This document shows, in pieces, positions 13,922-21,399 of a stretch of 24,195 nt of DNA. Numbering within the stretch: position 1 is the stretch's first letter; each line of letters opens with the position of its first letter. The translations under genes and the position numbers were made by a program. This DNA is from JANLQX01 sp043775075 (GTDB taxonomy: Bacteria > Actinomycetota > Acidimicrobiia > Acidimicrobiales > JANYDT01): contig JAYVSS010000423.1 in assembly GCA_043775075.1 (NCBI GenBank), forward strand, positions 1 to 24,195. The letters run 5' to 3'. Below the pieces are notes generated by a model. It had not been told where the DNA came from. It was given only the letters and a program-made list of their open reading frames with translations, and searched no databases.

Positions 13922-15072
13922 TGACGACCCGAGTGATTGACAACATCGGGGAGCTGGTTACGTGTGATCCGCGCCTTGGTGAAGGACCACTGGGAATACT
14001 GCGAAATGTGGCACTCGTGGTGGCCGACGGGATCGTTGTGGCGATCGAGCCGGCTGGCTCAGCGATCGCCGACGAGCGAATCGACGCCGACCACGTCTGC
14101 GTCATGCCGGCCTTCGTCGATTCGCATACCCACCTCGTGTTCGCCGGTGATCGCGCCAACGAGTTCGTCGCCCGGATGGCTGGACAGCCGTACGAAGCTG
14201 GCGGCATACGCGTCACCACTGATGCCACCCGAGGCTCGACCACCGATAAACTACGCGTACTTACGAATGAGCGCTGGGATGAGGCGAGACGCCACGGTAT
14301 TGGTCATCTGGAGATGAAGTCCGGATATGGCCTCGATGTGATGACCGAGGAGCGGTGCTGTGCATTGGCGGCGGAGTTGACCGATGACGTCACGTTCCTC
14401 GGCGCTCACGTGGTCCCCGCGGAGTTCGCCGATCGGCCCGACGATTACGTTGACCTCGTTTGCGGACCCATGCTTATCGCCTGTGCGAAATATGCCAGGT
14501 GGATCGACGTGTTCTGCGAGCGTGGCGCGTTCGACGCTGACCAGAGCCGAACGGTCCTCGCCGCCGGGCGCGCCCAGGGGCTGGGCCTCCGGGTCCATGC
14601 CAATCAGTTAGGCCACGGACCTGGTGTGCAGCTGGCCGTGGAGATGGGAGCGGCGAGCGCCGATCACTGCACGTATCTTTCGGACGCCGACCTTGCGGCC
14701 CTCGCGGGCAGCCATACCGTGGCGACGTTTCTTCCGGCCGCAGACTTCTCCACTCGACAGCCCTACCCCGATGCCCGCCGCGCCCTCGATGCCGGCGTGA
14801 GGATCGCGTTGGCGACGAACTGCAATCCCGGCTCGAGTTACACCACCTCCATGGCCTTCGTCCTCGCTCTCGCTGTTCGGGAGATGGGCTTGACGTATGA
14901 GGAAGCTGTTCTGGCCGCCACCGTCGGCGGGGCCAATGCGCTGCAGCGGATCGATGGTCTCGGGACTCTTCGACCTGGAGCGCGGGCCAAGGCGGTACTA
15001 CTGAACGCCCCCTCGCCCGCCCACCTCGTCTATCGACCAGGTGTCAATCTCGTTCACCGCCTTATCGATTGA
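13921..15072 (+). CDS. hutI: Imidazolonepropionase
   Basis: Third enzyme of histidine degradation: opens 4-imidazolone-5-propionate to N-formimidoyl-L-glutamate. 383 residues, amidohydrolase fold. Seen: MPAFVDSHTHLVFAGDRANE with His69 and His71, the YEAGGIRVTTDATRGST loop, HLEMKSGYGLD, TFLGAHVVPAEF, LRVHANQLGHGPG, SADHCTYLSDADL, and ALATNCNPGSSYTTSMAF. The last has Asn-Cys-Asn where other branches have Asp-Phe-Asn, a form I associate with actinobacteria. The ATG at 13921 shares its A with the hutF stop; a TTG one codon earlier is possible but less likely. It is the last gene of the plus-strand hut unit. Its final 11 bases overlap the end of a degraded gene on the other strand. Confidence 0.96.
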   Translation: MTTRVIDNIGELVTCDPRLGEGPLGILRNVALVVADGIVVAIEPAGSAIADERIDADHVCVMPAFVDSHTHLVFAGDRANEFVARMAGQPYEAGGIRVTTDATRGSTTDKLRVLTNERWDEARRHGIGHLEMKSGYGLDVMTEERCCALAAELTDDVTFLGAHVVPAEFADRPDDYVDLVCGPMLIACAKYARWIDVFCERGAFDADQSRTVLAAGRAQGLGLRVHANQLGHGPGVQLAVEMGAASADHCTYLSDADLAALAGSHTVATFLPAADFSTRQPYPDARRALDAGVRIALATNCNPGSSYTTSMAFVLALAVREMGLTYEEAVLAATVGGANALQRIDGLGTLRPGARAKAVLLNAPSPAHLVYRPGVNLVHRLID

Positions 15073-15743
15073 CGGCGCGCCGAGTTTCCCGAAAGGTCGC
15101 CGTGACCAACGCTGCGGTCTTCGGTTTGGCGAAAAAATAGCCCTGCCCGTATTCGCAGCCCAGGGCGCGGAGGGTGGCGAGTTGTTCTGCTGTTTCAATT
15201 CCTTCGGCCACCACGGTGAGATCCATCGTTCGAGCGAGCGTGAGGAGCAGTTCAACGAGAGGGGTGTCCTGACTGCGGTGCCCAATTTCGGCGACGAAAC
15301 TGCGATCGATTTTCATCGTGTCAACGGGGAAACGTCGGAGGTAGGTGAGGGCCGAATATCCCGTACCAAAGTCATCGATGGCCAGGCCCACTCGGCCAAC
15401 TGTCGACACGCGGCGTCAATCACCCATCGACCAAGGTCGACGATAAGCATCGACTCCTCGGCCACGGGGATGAAATCGCCGGGCGAAACTAGCCCATGGT
15501 GGGGTCGGTGCCACCGAACGAGGGCCTCGACGCCCGACATGTGATTCGCCCGAAGATCCATGATGGGTTGGAAGTACAACTCAAGCTCGTTGTGACGACG
15601 CCACGACGAAGGTCGCGTTCGAGTTCGCCTCGTCCGTCGATCCAGCGCGGCATCTCCGCATCAAAAACCACCACCCGCGAACGGCCACGTGACTTGGCCT
15701 CGTACACCGCAACATCGGCCTCGTGCAGCAGGTCGAAACCCAA
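15062..15743 (-). pseudogene. Degraded GGDEF-EAL (cyclic di-GMP) gene
   Basis: Three frames carry consecutive pieces of one protein. Piece 1 (up to about 15600) is the end of a GGDEF domain: LLHEADVAVYEAKSRGRSRV then FDAEMPRWI. A one- or two-base indel near 15594-15600 moves to piece 2, the start of an EAL domain: ELYFQPIMDL, SGVEALVRWHRPHHGLVSPG, then DAACRQLAEW. At about 15383-15394 it jumps straight to VGLAIDDFGTGYSALTYLRR, MKIDRSF, VVAEGIET and GQGYFFAKP, ending at TAA 15062. About 75-80 EAL residues are missing, including the VNLS and E-x-T-E metal-ligand segments. Most of the GGDEF domain is also absent upstream. It cannot make a working diguanylate phosphodiesterase. Its end overlaps hutI by 11 bases. 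Confidence 0.85.
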
Positions 15744-15827
15744 CCTTCGCCCTAACGGCGGGAGATTCCCGACCTACCTCCGTCCGTGTCTCGGGTGCTC
15801 CACGTGGTCTGGCCGTGTCGGCAGGCC

Positions 15828-16985
15828 CTATGCGGCGGCCACGCTGCGGGCCACGACGGGTCGCCGGAGCTTCCAGATGAAACCGTCGAAGAAGACGTGC
15901 ATTCCCCCAACGGTGAGCAGGATCACGTTGGCCAGGTCGGCCTGCACCCGGAACTGCACGACAACGAGGACGACGCCGATGAGCGCAACGTAGGCGACAA
16001 CACAACCGGTGGCCCGGAGTGGACTGCGCACGGCCCGCCCGACTAATCCGCCCGACTCCGCCACCGGCCCGCTATACCGGCGGCCGAGTGCGCCGTGCAC
16101 GATCACGAAGTATTCCAGCGCGTGGGAGCCCACGTACCCGATCAGTCCGACGATGGGATTGACGAGCATGACCACGAACAAGGTCGCCGTGGCCAGCAGA
16201 TAGCGCCGTTTCGGCGTGAATCCAGTGACCCCCAGTCGGCGCTCGGTCCGCCACCACCGCCACGTGGTGATGCTCACCGCAGCCCCGACCACCACGACGG
16301 CGCCGACCGCCCACGGGCGCAAACCCTGGAGAATGCGGATACCTTCCTCATTGGTGGCGCCGAGGTCGACCTTCTTCAGCAGTTGCGGCGTGCGGGCGTC
16401 GGCAGCGGCGAAACACAGCACGAAAACGAGCCAAGAAATCAACATCGGACGTTCCGTGGCGACGTCTCCGTCACCGGCCTTGCGCCCGTAAATCCGCACG
16501 ACGCCGTAGCGCTGCATCAGTGTGTGCTCGGCATTCCACAGCCCGGCAATCACCGCGACAAGGGTCAGGCTCATCAGGCGTCCGGTCACCACCGCCCCCA
16601 CCAGGACAAACGGGAAGAAGGTAAAGACCCGTCGGGCAAGGGCAAATTGGGCCGGGTCTCCGTAGATCAGCCCCAGGGTGAGGGGTTGGTGGACGAGCGA
16701 GATCAGCAAGGTGATCGCCACCACCGCCCCCAAGGCCCGACTTGACGAATACGCCAAGGCGGCGGCGAGGCTGAACGGGAACCACAGCCAGGCAATGGCG
16801 GCGTCCGTGTGAGGACGGTGAATCCACTGTCCCGAGGGGATTGGTTGACCCCCGACCTCTCCAGGAAGCGATCCGTGGCCGGGGCTTCGGAGAGCGGACA
16901 CGGCTAACGAACGTAGCGGCAAACGGTGCGTTCGGACGAGACCAGGGGCCCCCATTAGAACCGGGCAAAAATTTGGCGAAATCAT
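15828..16985 (-). CDS. Polytopic membrane protein of unknown function
   Basis: About 385 residues from ATG 16985; ATG 16955 is equally possible and no ribosome site decides. The first 60 residues are polar, then about eight to ten hydrophobic helices follow, beginning AIAWLWFPFSLAAALA. Conserved-looking features sit at helix ends: NAEHTLMQRYGVVRIYGRKAG, GYVGSHALEYFVIVHGALGRRY and GGMHVFFDGFIWKLRRP near the C-terminus. Recurrent His/Tyr/Asp at membrane faces could bind a metal or haem, but that is only an inference. I recall similar membrane proteins with an H-x-x-x-D-x-x-I-W-K-x-R-R end of unassigned function. It is divergent from nuoC with a 58-base gap and precedes the degraded GGDEF-EAL gene on the same strand. 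Confidence 0.78.
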   Translation of the reverse strand: MISPNFCPVLMGAPGLVRTHRLPLRSLAVSALRSPGHGSLPGEVGGQPIPSGQWIHRPHTDAAIAWLWFPFSLAAALAYSSSRALGAVVAITLLISLVHQPLTLGLIYGDPAQFALARRVFTFFPFVLVGAVVTGRLMSLTLVAVIAGLWNAEHTLMQRYGVVRIYGRKAGDGDVATERPMLISWLVFVLCFAAADARTPQLLKKVDLGATNEEGIRILQGLRPWAVGAVVVVGAAVSITTWRWWRTERRLGVTGFTPKRRYLLATATLFVVMLVNPIVGLIGYVGSHALEYFVIVHGALGRRYSGPVAESGGLVGRAVRSPLRATGCVVAYVALIGVVLVVVQFRVQADLANVILLTVGGMHVFFDGFIWKLRRPVVARSVAAA

Positions 16986-17043
16986 GAGAAGCGCGGCCCC
17001 ACATTTCGCCGGTTCACCCGGTGGCTGAGTAGATTGTTCGTTC
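16986..17043. promoter_or_regulatory. Divergent region between nuoC and the membrane protein
   Basis: This short gap must contain the promoter of the nuo operon unless it lies in the neighbouring gene. TAGATT at about 17030-17035 is a weak -10 candidate ahead of GTG 17044. No clear -35 element or ribosome site is visible. Confidence 0.3.
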
Positions 17044-17772
17044 GTGTCCGTCGAAGCACCCCCCGCTGCACCGATCGACCCCACCGCCCAGCAGCATCTC
17101 GACGCTTTTCGCGCCGAATTAGGCGGTGCGGTGCTCGAGTCGGTGATCCAACACAACGACGTGATCGTTCGTGTCCGCCTCGATGCATGGGTGGACGCGG
17201 CAGCCGCGTGCAAGAAAATTGGTCTCAACTACTTCTGCTTTCTTGCCGGTCTCGATTGGCTTGATTCACCCCTCCAGACCACCCGCTACGAAAACGTGTG
17301 GGGTTCGGTGGAGGAGGAGACGGTCGAAGCCACTGATACGGGTGATGCCCGTGATGCGGTGACGGAAGCGGTCTCGGCTGAGCCCGTGGCGGTTGACTCG
17401 GCTCCTGGTTTGGCCACCGGTTTGGCCGGCGGCACCAGCCGTTTTCAGGTCTTCGCCCGGTTCTACTCCACGGTCACGCATCGTGCTATCACCGTGAAGG
17501 CCGACCTCGACGACGCCAACCCGATGGTGCCCACGATGACCAAGGTGTTCGCCGGGGCGGACTGGCACGAGCGCGAAACGTGGGAAATGTATGGCTTCTG
17601 GTTCGAGGGTCATCCGCACCTCGTGCACCTCTACCTGCCCATGGGCTTTGAGGGTTACCCGATGCGCAAAGACTTCCCGCTCCTGGCCCGCGAAGTGAAG
17701 CCGTGGCCGGGCCTGACCACGGTGGAGCCCATCGCTGGCGAAGCAGATGAAGAAGGAGCAGACGCGTCATGA
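17044..17772 (+). CDS. nuoC: NADH-quinone oxidoreductase subunit C
   Basis: Peripheral-arm subunit of respiratory complex I (30 kDa type), on the cytoplasmic side next to NuoD. 242 residues. The signature is ADWHERETWEMYGFWFEGH, then YLPMGFEGYPMRKDFPLLAR (about 172-216). The N-terminal half has KKIGLNYFCFLAGLDWLD. Residues about 85-132 are an acidic/Ala/Val-rich insert between core strands, absent from most NuoC. The start is a GTG at 17044; the stop overlaps nuoD by four bases (ATGA), so the two are coupled. It is the first gene of the cluster; nuoA and nuoB are not upstream, where a divergent membrane protein lies instead. Confidence 0.95.
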   Translation: MSVEAPPAAPIDPTAQQHLDAFRAELGGAVLESVIQHNDVIVRVRLDAWVDAAAACKKIGLNYFCFLAGLDWLDSPLQTTRYENVWGSVEEETVEATDTGDARDAVTEAVSAEPVAVDSAPGLATGLAGGTSRFQVFARFYSTVTHRAITVKADLDDANPMVPTMTKVFAGADWHERETWEMYGFWFEGHPHLVHLYLPMGFEGYPMRKDFPLLAREVKPWPGLTTVEPIAGEADEEGADAS

Positions 17773-18995
17773 CGGCAACAATCGAACCGGGGACCACCGC
17801 CGTCGAAACCGCTTTTGCGCCGCACAGTCCCGAGCAGCTGAAGCAGGCGGCGTACATCGCCGCCCAGGCGTCGGACATGCGGGTCAATGTGGAACTGGCG
17901 ACCGACGACGGCATGACCGTCAACATCGGTCCTCAGCACCCGGCCACCCACGGCACCCTGCGCCTTATCGCCAAGCTCGACGGTGAGCAGGTCATCGAAT
18001 GCGAGCCGTATATGGGCTACATGCATCGGGGCTACGAGAAGCTGACCGAAGTCCGTACCTACCCGCAGATCACCACGCTGGTCAACCGCATCGATTGGCT
18101 GTCCAGCTTCGCCAATGAAGTGCCGTTCATTCTTGCTGCCGAACAGCTCATGGGTATCGAGGCGCCGCCCCGGGCGCAATGGATTCGTACCTGCCTGTTC
18201 GAAATGGCCCGGATTGCCAATGTCGCCCTCTTCCTGGGCGATATGGGCGTCCAGCTCGGGGCCATCACCCCCGTGTTCTTTGCCTTCCGTGATCGCGAGC
18301 ACGTGCTGAACCTGATCGAGGCGGCCACCGGCGGTCGGTTCCATCCGAACTACGACCGTATCGGCGGCCTCAAGGAGGACCTGCCGAAAGGCTGGATCGC
18401 CGAAGCGAAGACGGTCATGAATAAGGTGCGGACGTTCTGCGACGAACTTGAGCAGCTCCTTATGGGCAATGCGATCTTTCAGCAACGCTGCCGCGGCGTG
18501 GGGGTGATCCCGGTGGACAAGGTCATGGAATACGGCATGTCAGGGGCCAACGCTCGCGCCTCGGGGGTGAACTGGGATATCCGGCGCGACCACGAGTCGC
18601 CGTTGGTGTGGAACAAGCTGGACTGGAACGTGATCACTCATCCAGACGGGGATTCGTTCGCTCGGTACTGGGTTCGCCTCCAAGAAACCCGCGAAGCGGC
18701 GAAAATGGTGGATCAGATGCTCGACGGTCTTCCATCTGGACCGATCATGGCCAAGGTCCCTCGCATCATCAAGGTGACTGCTGGTGAAACGTATGTGGCG
18801 ACCGAAAACCCGCTCGGCGAGATGGGGTACTACGTCGTCTCCAAGGGTGGACTCGGACCGTTCCGGGTCAAGATCCGCACCGCTAGCTTCAACAACATCG
18901 CGATTGTGCCGTGGATCATGAAGGGTGTTTTTGTGCCCGATATCATCACCATTCTCGCCTCGTTATATTTTATTCTCGGCGACATCGACCGCTGA
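17769..18995 (+). CDS. nuoD: NADH-quinone oxidoreductase subunit D
   Basis: The 49 kDa-type subunit that helps form the quinone site of complex I. 408 residues. Seen: VNIGPQHPATHGTLRL (about 51-66), ECEPYMGYMHRGYEKL with the quinone-site region, RIDWLSSFANEVPF, GVNWDIRRD and the C-terminal DIITILASLYFILGDIDR. About 45 residues precede the conserved core; family members in actinobacteria often have such an N-terminal stretch. It is coupled to nuoC by a four-base overlap. The next gene is nuoH, 22 bases on, with no nuoE, F or G between. Confidence 0.97.
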   Translation: MTATIEPGTTAVETAFAPHSPEQLKQAAYIAAQASDMRVNVELATDDGMTVNIGPQHPATHGTLRLIAKLDGEQVIECEPYMGYMHRGYEKLTEVRTYPQITTLVNRIDWLSSFANEVPFILAAEQLMGIEAPPRAQWIRTCLFEMARIANVALFLGDMGVQLGAITPVFFAFRDREHVLNLIEAATGGRFHPNYDRIGGLKEDLPKGWIAEAKTVMNKVRTFCDELEQLLMGNAIFQQRCRGVGVIPVDKVMEYGMSGANARASGVNWDIRRDHESPLVWNKLDWNVITHPDGDSFARYWVRLQETREAAKMVDQMLDGLPSGPIMAKVPRIIKVTAGETYVATENPLGEMGYYVVSKGGLGPFRVKIRTASFNNIAIVPWIMKGVFVPDIITILASLYFILGDIDR

Positions 18996-19017
18996 GCTGC
19001 TCGCACGCAACCTGACT

Positions 19018-20058
19018 ATGGGAATTCTCGCTTTTACGCTTGCTTACTGGCAGCAATCCATCATCAAACTGCTCGCTGTCCTGGTCATCATTCCAGTCGG
19101 TGGTTTGCTGTTGGGTTATGTCTTCTTGCTGAAAATGATGGCCCATATGCAGTCTCGGCTGGGTCCTATGGACCCTGGCGGCTTCCACGGCTGGTTTCAA
19201 AACATTGGCGATGCGGTGAAGTTCATTCAGAAAGAAGACATCATTCCGGCGGAGGCCGACAAATGGGTCTTTTCGCTCGCCCCGTACATCGTGGTGATGT
19301 CCACATTCCTGCTGTTTCTGGTCATTCCAGCCGGTCCCGACCTGGTGATCTCCGATCTGCAGGTCGGTGTGTTCTACGCCCTTGCGGTGTCGTCAATCGG
19401 TGTGCTCGGCATCCTGATGGCGGGTTGGGCGTCGGCCAATAAGTACTCTTTGATGGGTTCGTTGCGTTCGGCCGGACAGCTGATCGCCTACGAGCTTCCG
19501 ATGGTTCTCTCCGTGGTGGGCGTCATCGTTCAGGCCGGCTCGATGAATTTCAACACCATCGTTCATGCTCAACAGCAATTTGAAATCTTTGGTCTGAACC
19601 TGGGCGGGATGCCCTTTGTGGCCACTCAGTTCGTTGGGTTCTTCGTCTTCATGATCGCTACTCAGGCAGAATTGACTCAGGCTCCATTTGACATGCCGGT
19701 CGCCGAATCCGAACTCGTTACCGGTTATATGACGGAATACTCGGGCTTTCGGTTCCTCTCGTTCTTTCTAGGCGAAGTGGCATCGACGTTTGCCTTTTCG
19801 GCCATTGCCGCCACGATGTTCCTCGGTGGTTGGTACCTCCCCATGCCTGATGCCTGGGTGAATAACAACTTTGCCAATGTGCTCGGTCCTGGCATTTTGC
19901 TGGCCAAAATCCTGTTCGTCTCGTTCCTCATTTTCTGGGTGCGCTTCTCCTATCCCCGATTCCGTGAGGATCAATTGCAGGCGTTGGCCTGGAAGTACCT
20001 CATCCCGATTTCGCTGCTCAACATCGTGGCAACGGCTGTCTTGAAGGTGGCGTTTTAA
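19018..20058 (+). CDS. nuoH: NADH-quinone oxidoreductase subunit H
   Basis: Membrane subunit at the joint of the two arms of complex I, contributing to the quinone chamber. 346 residues and about eight helices. Seen: MQSRLGPMDPGGFHGWFQNI then DAVKFIQKEDIIP (about 44-77), the GWASANKYSLMGSLRSAGQL loop with Ser/Arg/Ala/Gln typical of NuoH, PFDMPVAESELVTGYMTEYS with the acidic quinone-site residues, and FWVRFSYPRFREDQL near the end. The frame runs back into nuoD, but ATG 19018 lies after the nuoD stop and fits family N-termini. The gene is less GC-rich in feel than its neighbours, which is common for helix-dense genes. Confidence 0.97.
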   Translation: MGILAFTLAYWQQSIIKLLAVLVIIPVGGLLLGYVFLLKMMAHMQSRLGPMDPGGFHGWFQNIGDAVKFIQKEDIIPAEADKWVFSLAPYIVVMSTFLLFLVIPAGPDLVISDLQVGVFYALAVSSIGVLGILMAGWASANKYSLMGSLRSAGQLIAYELPMVLSVVGVIVQAGSMNFNTIVHAQQQFEIFGLNLGGMPFVATQFVGFFVFMIATQAELTQAPFDMPVAESELVTGYMTEYSGFRFLSFFLGEVASTFAFSAIAATMFLGGWYLPMPDAWVNNNFANVLGPGILLAKILFVSFLIFWVRFSYPRFREDQLQALAWKYLIPISLLNIVATAVLKVAF

Positions 20059-20060
20059 CC

Positions 20061-20573
20061 ATGGCACTCCCTAAATCAAAAGCGCTCGAAAAGGGTAAGG
20101 AAGTCTTCGACTCTCTCACCGGCGGCATGGTCGTCACCATGAAGACGTTCCTCAAGGGCGCCGAAACCGTGCAGTACCCGCATGAGCGCGAGACCCCACC
20201 GGCGCGGTCCCGGGGAGTCATTGCGCTGAAAGAGGAGAACTGCACGGTGTGCATGCTGTGTTCGCGCAGCTGCCCGGATTGGTGCATCTACATCGAGGGT
20301 CACAAGGACAAAGCACCGCCTCGTCGTGAAGGGGGAAAGCCCCGCACGGTCCAAGCCCTGGACCGCTTCGACATCGACTACGGCCTGTGCATGTATTGCG
20401 GTATCTGCGTCGAGGTCTGTCCGTTCGACGCGCTCTTCTGGAGCCCGGAGTTCGAATACTCCACCCCGTCGATTGCTGAACTGCTCCATGACAAGAGCCG
20501 TCTCGGTGAGTGGATGGATACTGTTCCTGCGAAACCCGCCCTTGAGGTCGGGGCGGATTCGAAGAAGAAGTAA
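20061..20573 (+). CDS. nuoI: NADH-quinone oxidoreductase subunit I (two 4Fe-4S clusters)
   Basis: The ferredoxin-like subunit that carries electrons toward cluster N2. 170 residues. Two C-x-x-C-x-x-C-x-x-x-C-P motifs: Cys61, 64, 67, 71 in CTVCMLCSRSCPDWC and Cys110, 113, 116, 120 in CMYCGICVEVCPFDAL. In each, the fourth Cys completes the other cluster, as in bacterial ferredoxins. A Lys-rich N-terminus precedes the membrane-contacting helix, and the C-terminal tail ends in Lys residues. It starts two bases after the nuoH stop, so it is certainly in the same operon. Confidence 0.97.
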   Translation: MALPKSKALEKGKEVFDSLTGGMVVTMKTFLKGAETVQYPHERETPPARSRGVIALKEENCTVCMLCSRSCPDWCIYIEGHKDKAPPRREGGKPRTVQALDRFDIDYGLCMYCGICVEVCPFDALFWSPEFEYSTPSIAELLHDKSRLGEWMDTVPAKPALEVGADSKKK

Positions 20574-20584
20574 TCTCGCCCGCC

Positions 20585-21097
20585 GTGCTCGCCCAAAATC
20601 TTATCTTCGGGCTGCTCGCTGTCGCCATGGCGATGTCGGCGATCAAGTTGGTTACGACGAAAAACGTCGTGCACGCTGCGCTTTACCTCGTCGTCGTGTT
20701 GGCCGGGGTGGCCGCACAGTACATCCTCCTCGCCGCCGAGTTCGTCGCGGTCACCCAGGTGCTGGTGTACATCGGCGCCATCATGGTGCTCGTCCTCTTC
20801 GGAATCATGCTCACCCGGGCACCGATCGGGAAGGCCCAGGACCTTGACAACGGGTCCCGTATCCCGTCGGCGATTGTGGCGCTGTTCCTCTTTGGCTCGC
20901 TCGGGGCGTTGCTGATCGACGCATTCGGCGATGATCGATTCGATCTGAACAACTCCATTGCCACCGGGGCGTCAGGCGGGAATATGGTCCGAGTCTCCAA
21001 TTCGATATTCTCTCAGTACCTCGTGCCGTTCGAAGTGGTGTCCATTCTCCTACTGGCCGCGCTGGTTGGAGCCATCGTGATTGCCCGGCGGGACTAG
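20585..21097 (+). CDS. nuoJ: NADH-quinone oxidoreductase subunit J
   Basis: Small membrane subunit of complex I. 170 residues with about five helices: NLIFGLLAVAMAMSAIKLV, then NVVHAALYLVVVLAGVAAQY, AEFVAVTQVLVYIGAIMVLV (the conserved third helix with the mobile pi-bulge in known structures), IVALFLFGSLGALLI, and a last helix after FSQYLVPFEVVSILL. The region between helices 4 and 5 holds a polar stretch of about 30 residues. The start is a GTG at 20585, 11 bases after nuoI. Typical length and position. Confidence 0.95.
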   Translation: MLAQNLIFGLLAVAMAMSAIKLVTTKNVVHAALYLVVVLAGVAAQYILLAAEFVAVTQVLVYIGAIMVLVLFGIMLTRAPIGKAQDLDNGSRIPSAIVALFLFGSLGALLIDAFGDDRFDLNNSIATGASGGNMVRVSNSIFSQYLVPFEVVSILLLAALVGAIVIARRD

Positions 21098-21099
21098 TC

Positions 21100-21399
21100 A
21101 TGCTCATCAATCAATTCCTTATCCTTGCGGCGTTTCTCTTTTGCGTGGGCGCCTACGGCGTAATGGTTCGCAAGAACGCAGTGCTCGTGCTCATGTCGAT
21201 CGAGCTGATGATCAACTCCGTGAACATGAACCTGATTGCGTTCTCGTTGAAAAACGACAACATCATCGGACATGTGTTTGCCCTGTTTGTTATTGCTGTC
21301 GCCGCCGCCGAAGTGGGCGTTGGTCTGGCGATTATTTTGCTGATCTACCGCAATCGCAAGTCCGTCGACCCGGGCGAAGTGTCGGAGATGAAGGGCTGA
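21100..21399 (+). CDS. nuoK: NADH-quinone oxidoreductase subunit K
   Basis: Three-helix membrane subunit of complex I, 99 residues, the usual size. Glu35 in SIELMINSVNMNL and Glu71 in AAAEVGVGLAIIL match the two membrane-buried glutamates (36 and 72 in E. coli) needed for proton pumping. It starts two bases after nuoJ, and its stop TGA shares its A with the nuoL ATG. Confidence 0.97.
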   Translation: MLINQFLILAAFLFCVGAYGVMVRKNAVLVLMSIELMINSVNMNLIAFSLKNDNIIGHVFALFVIAVAAAEVGVGLAIILLIYRNRKSVDPGEVSEMKG

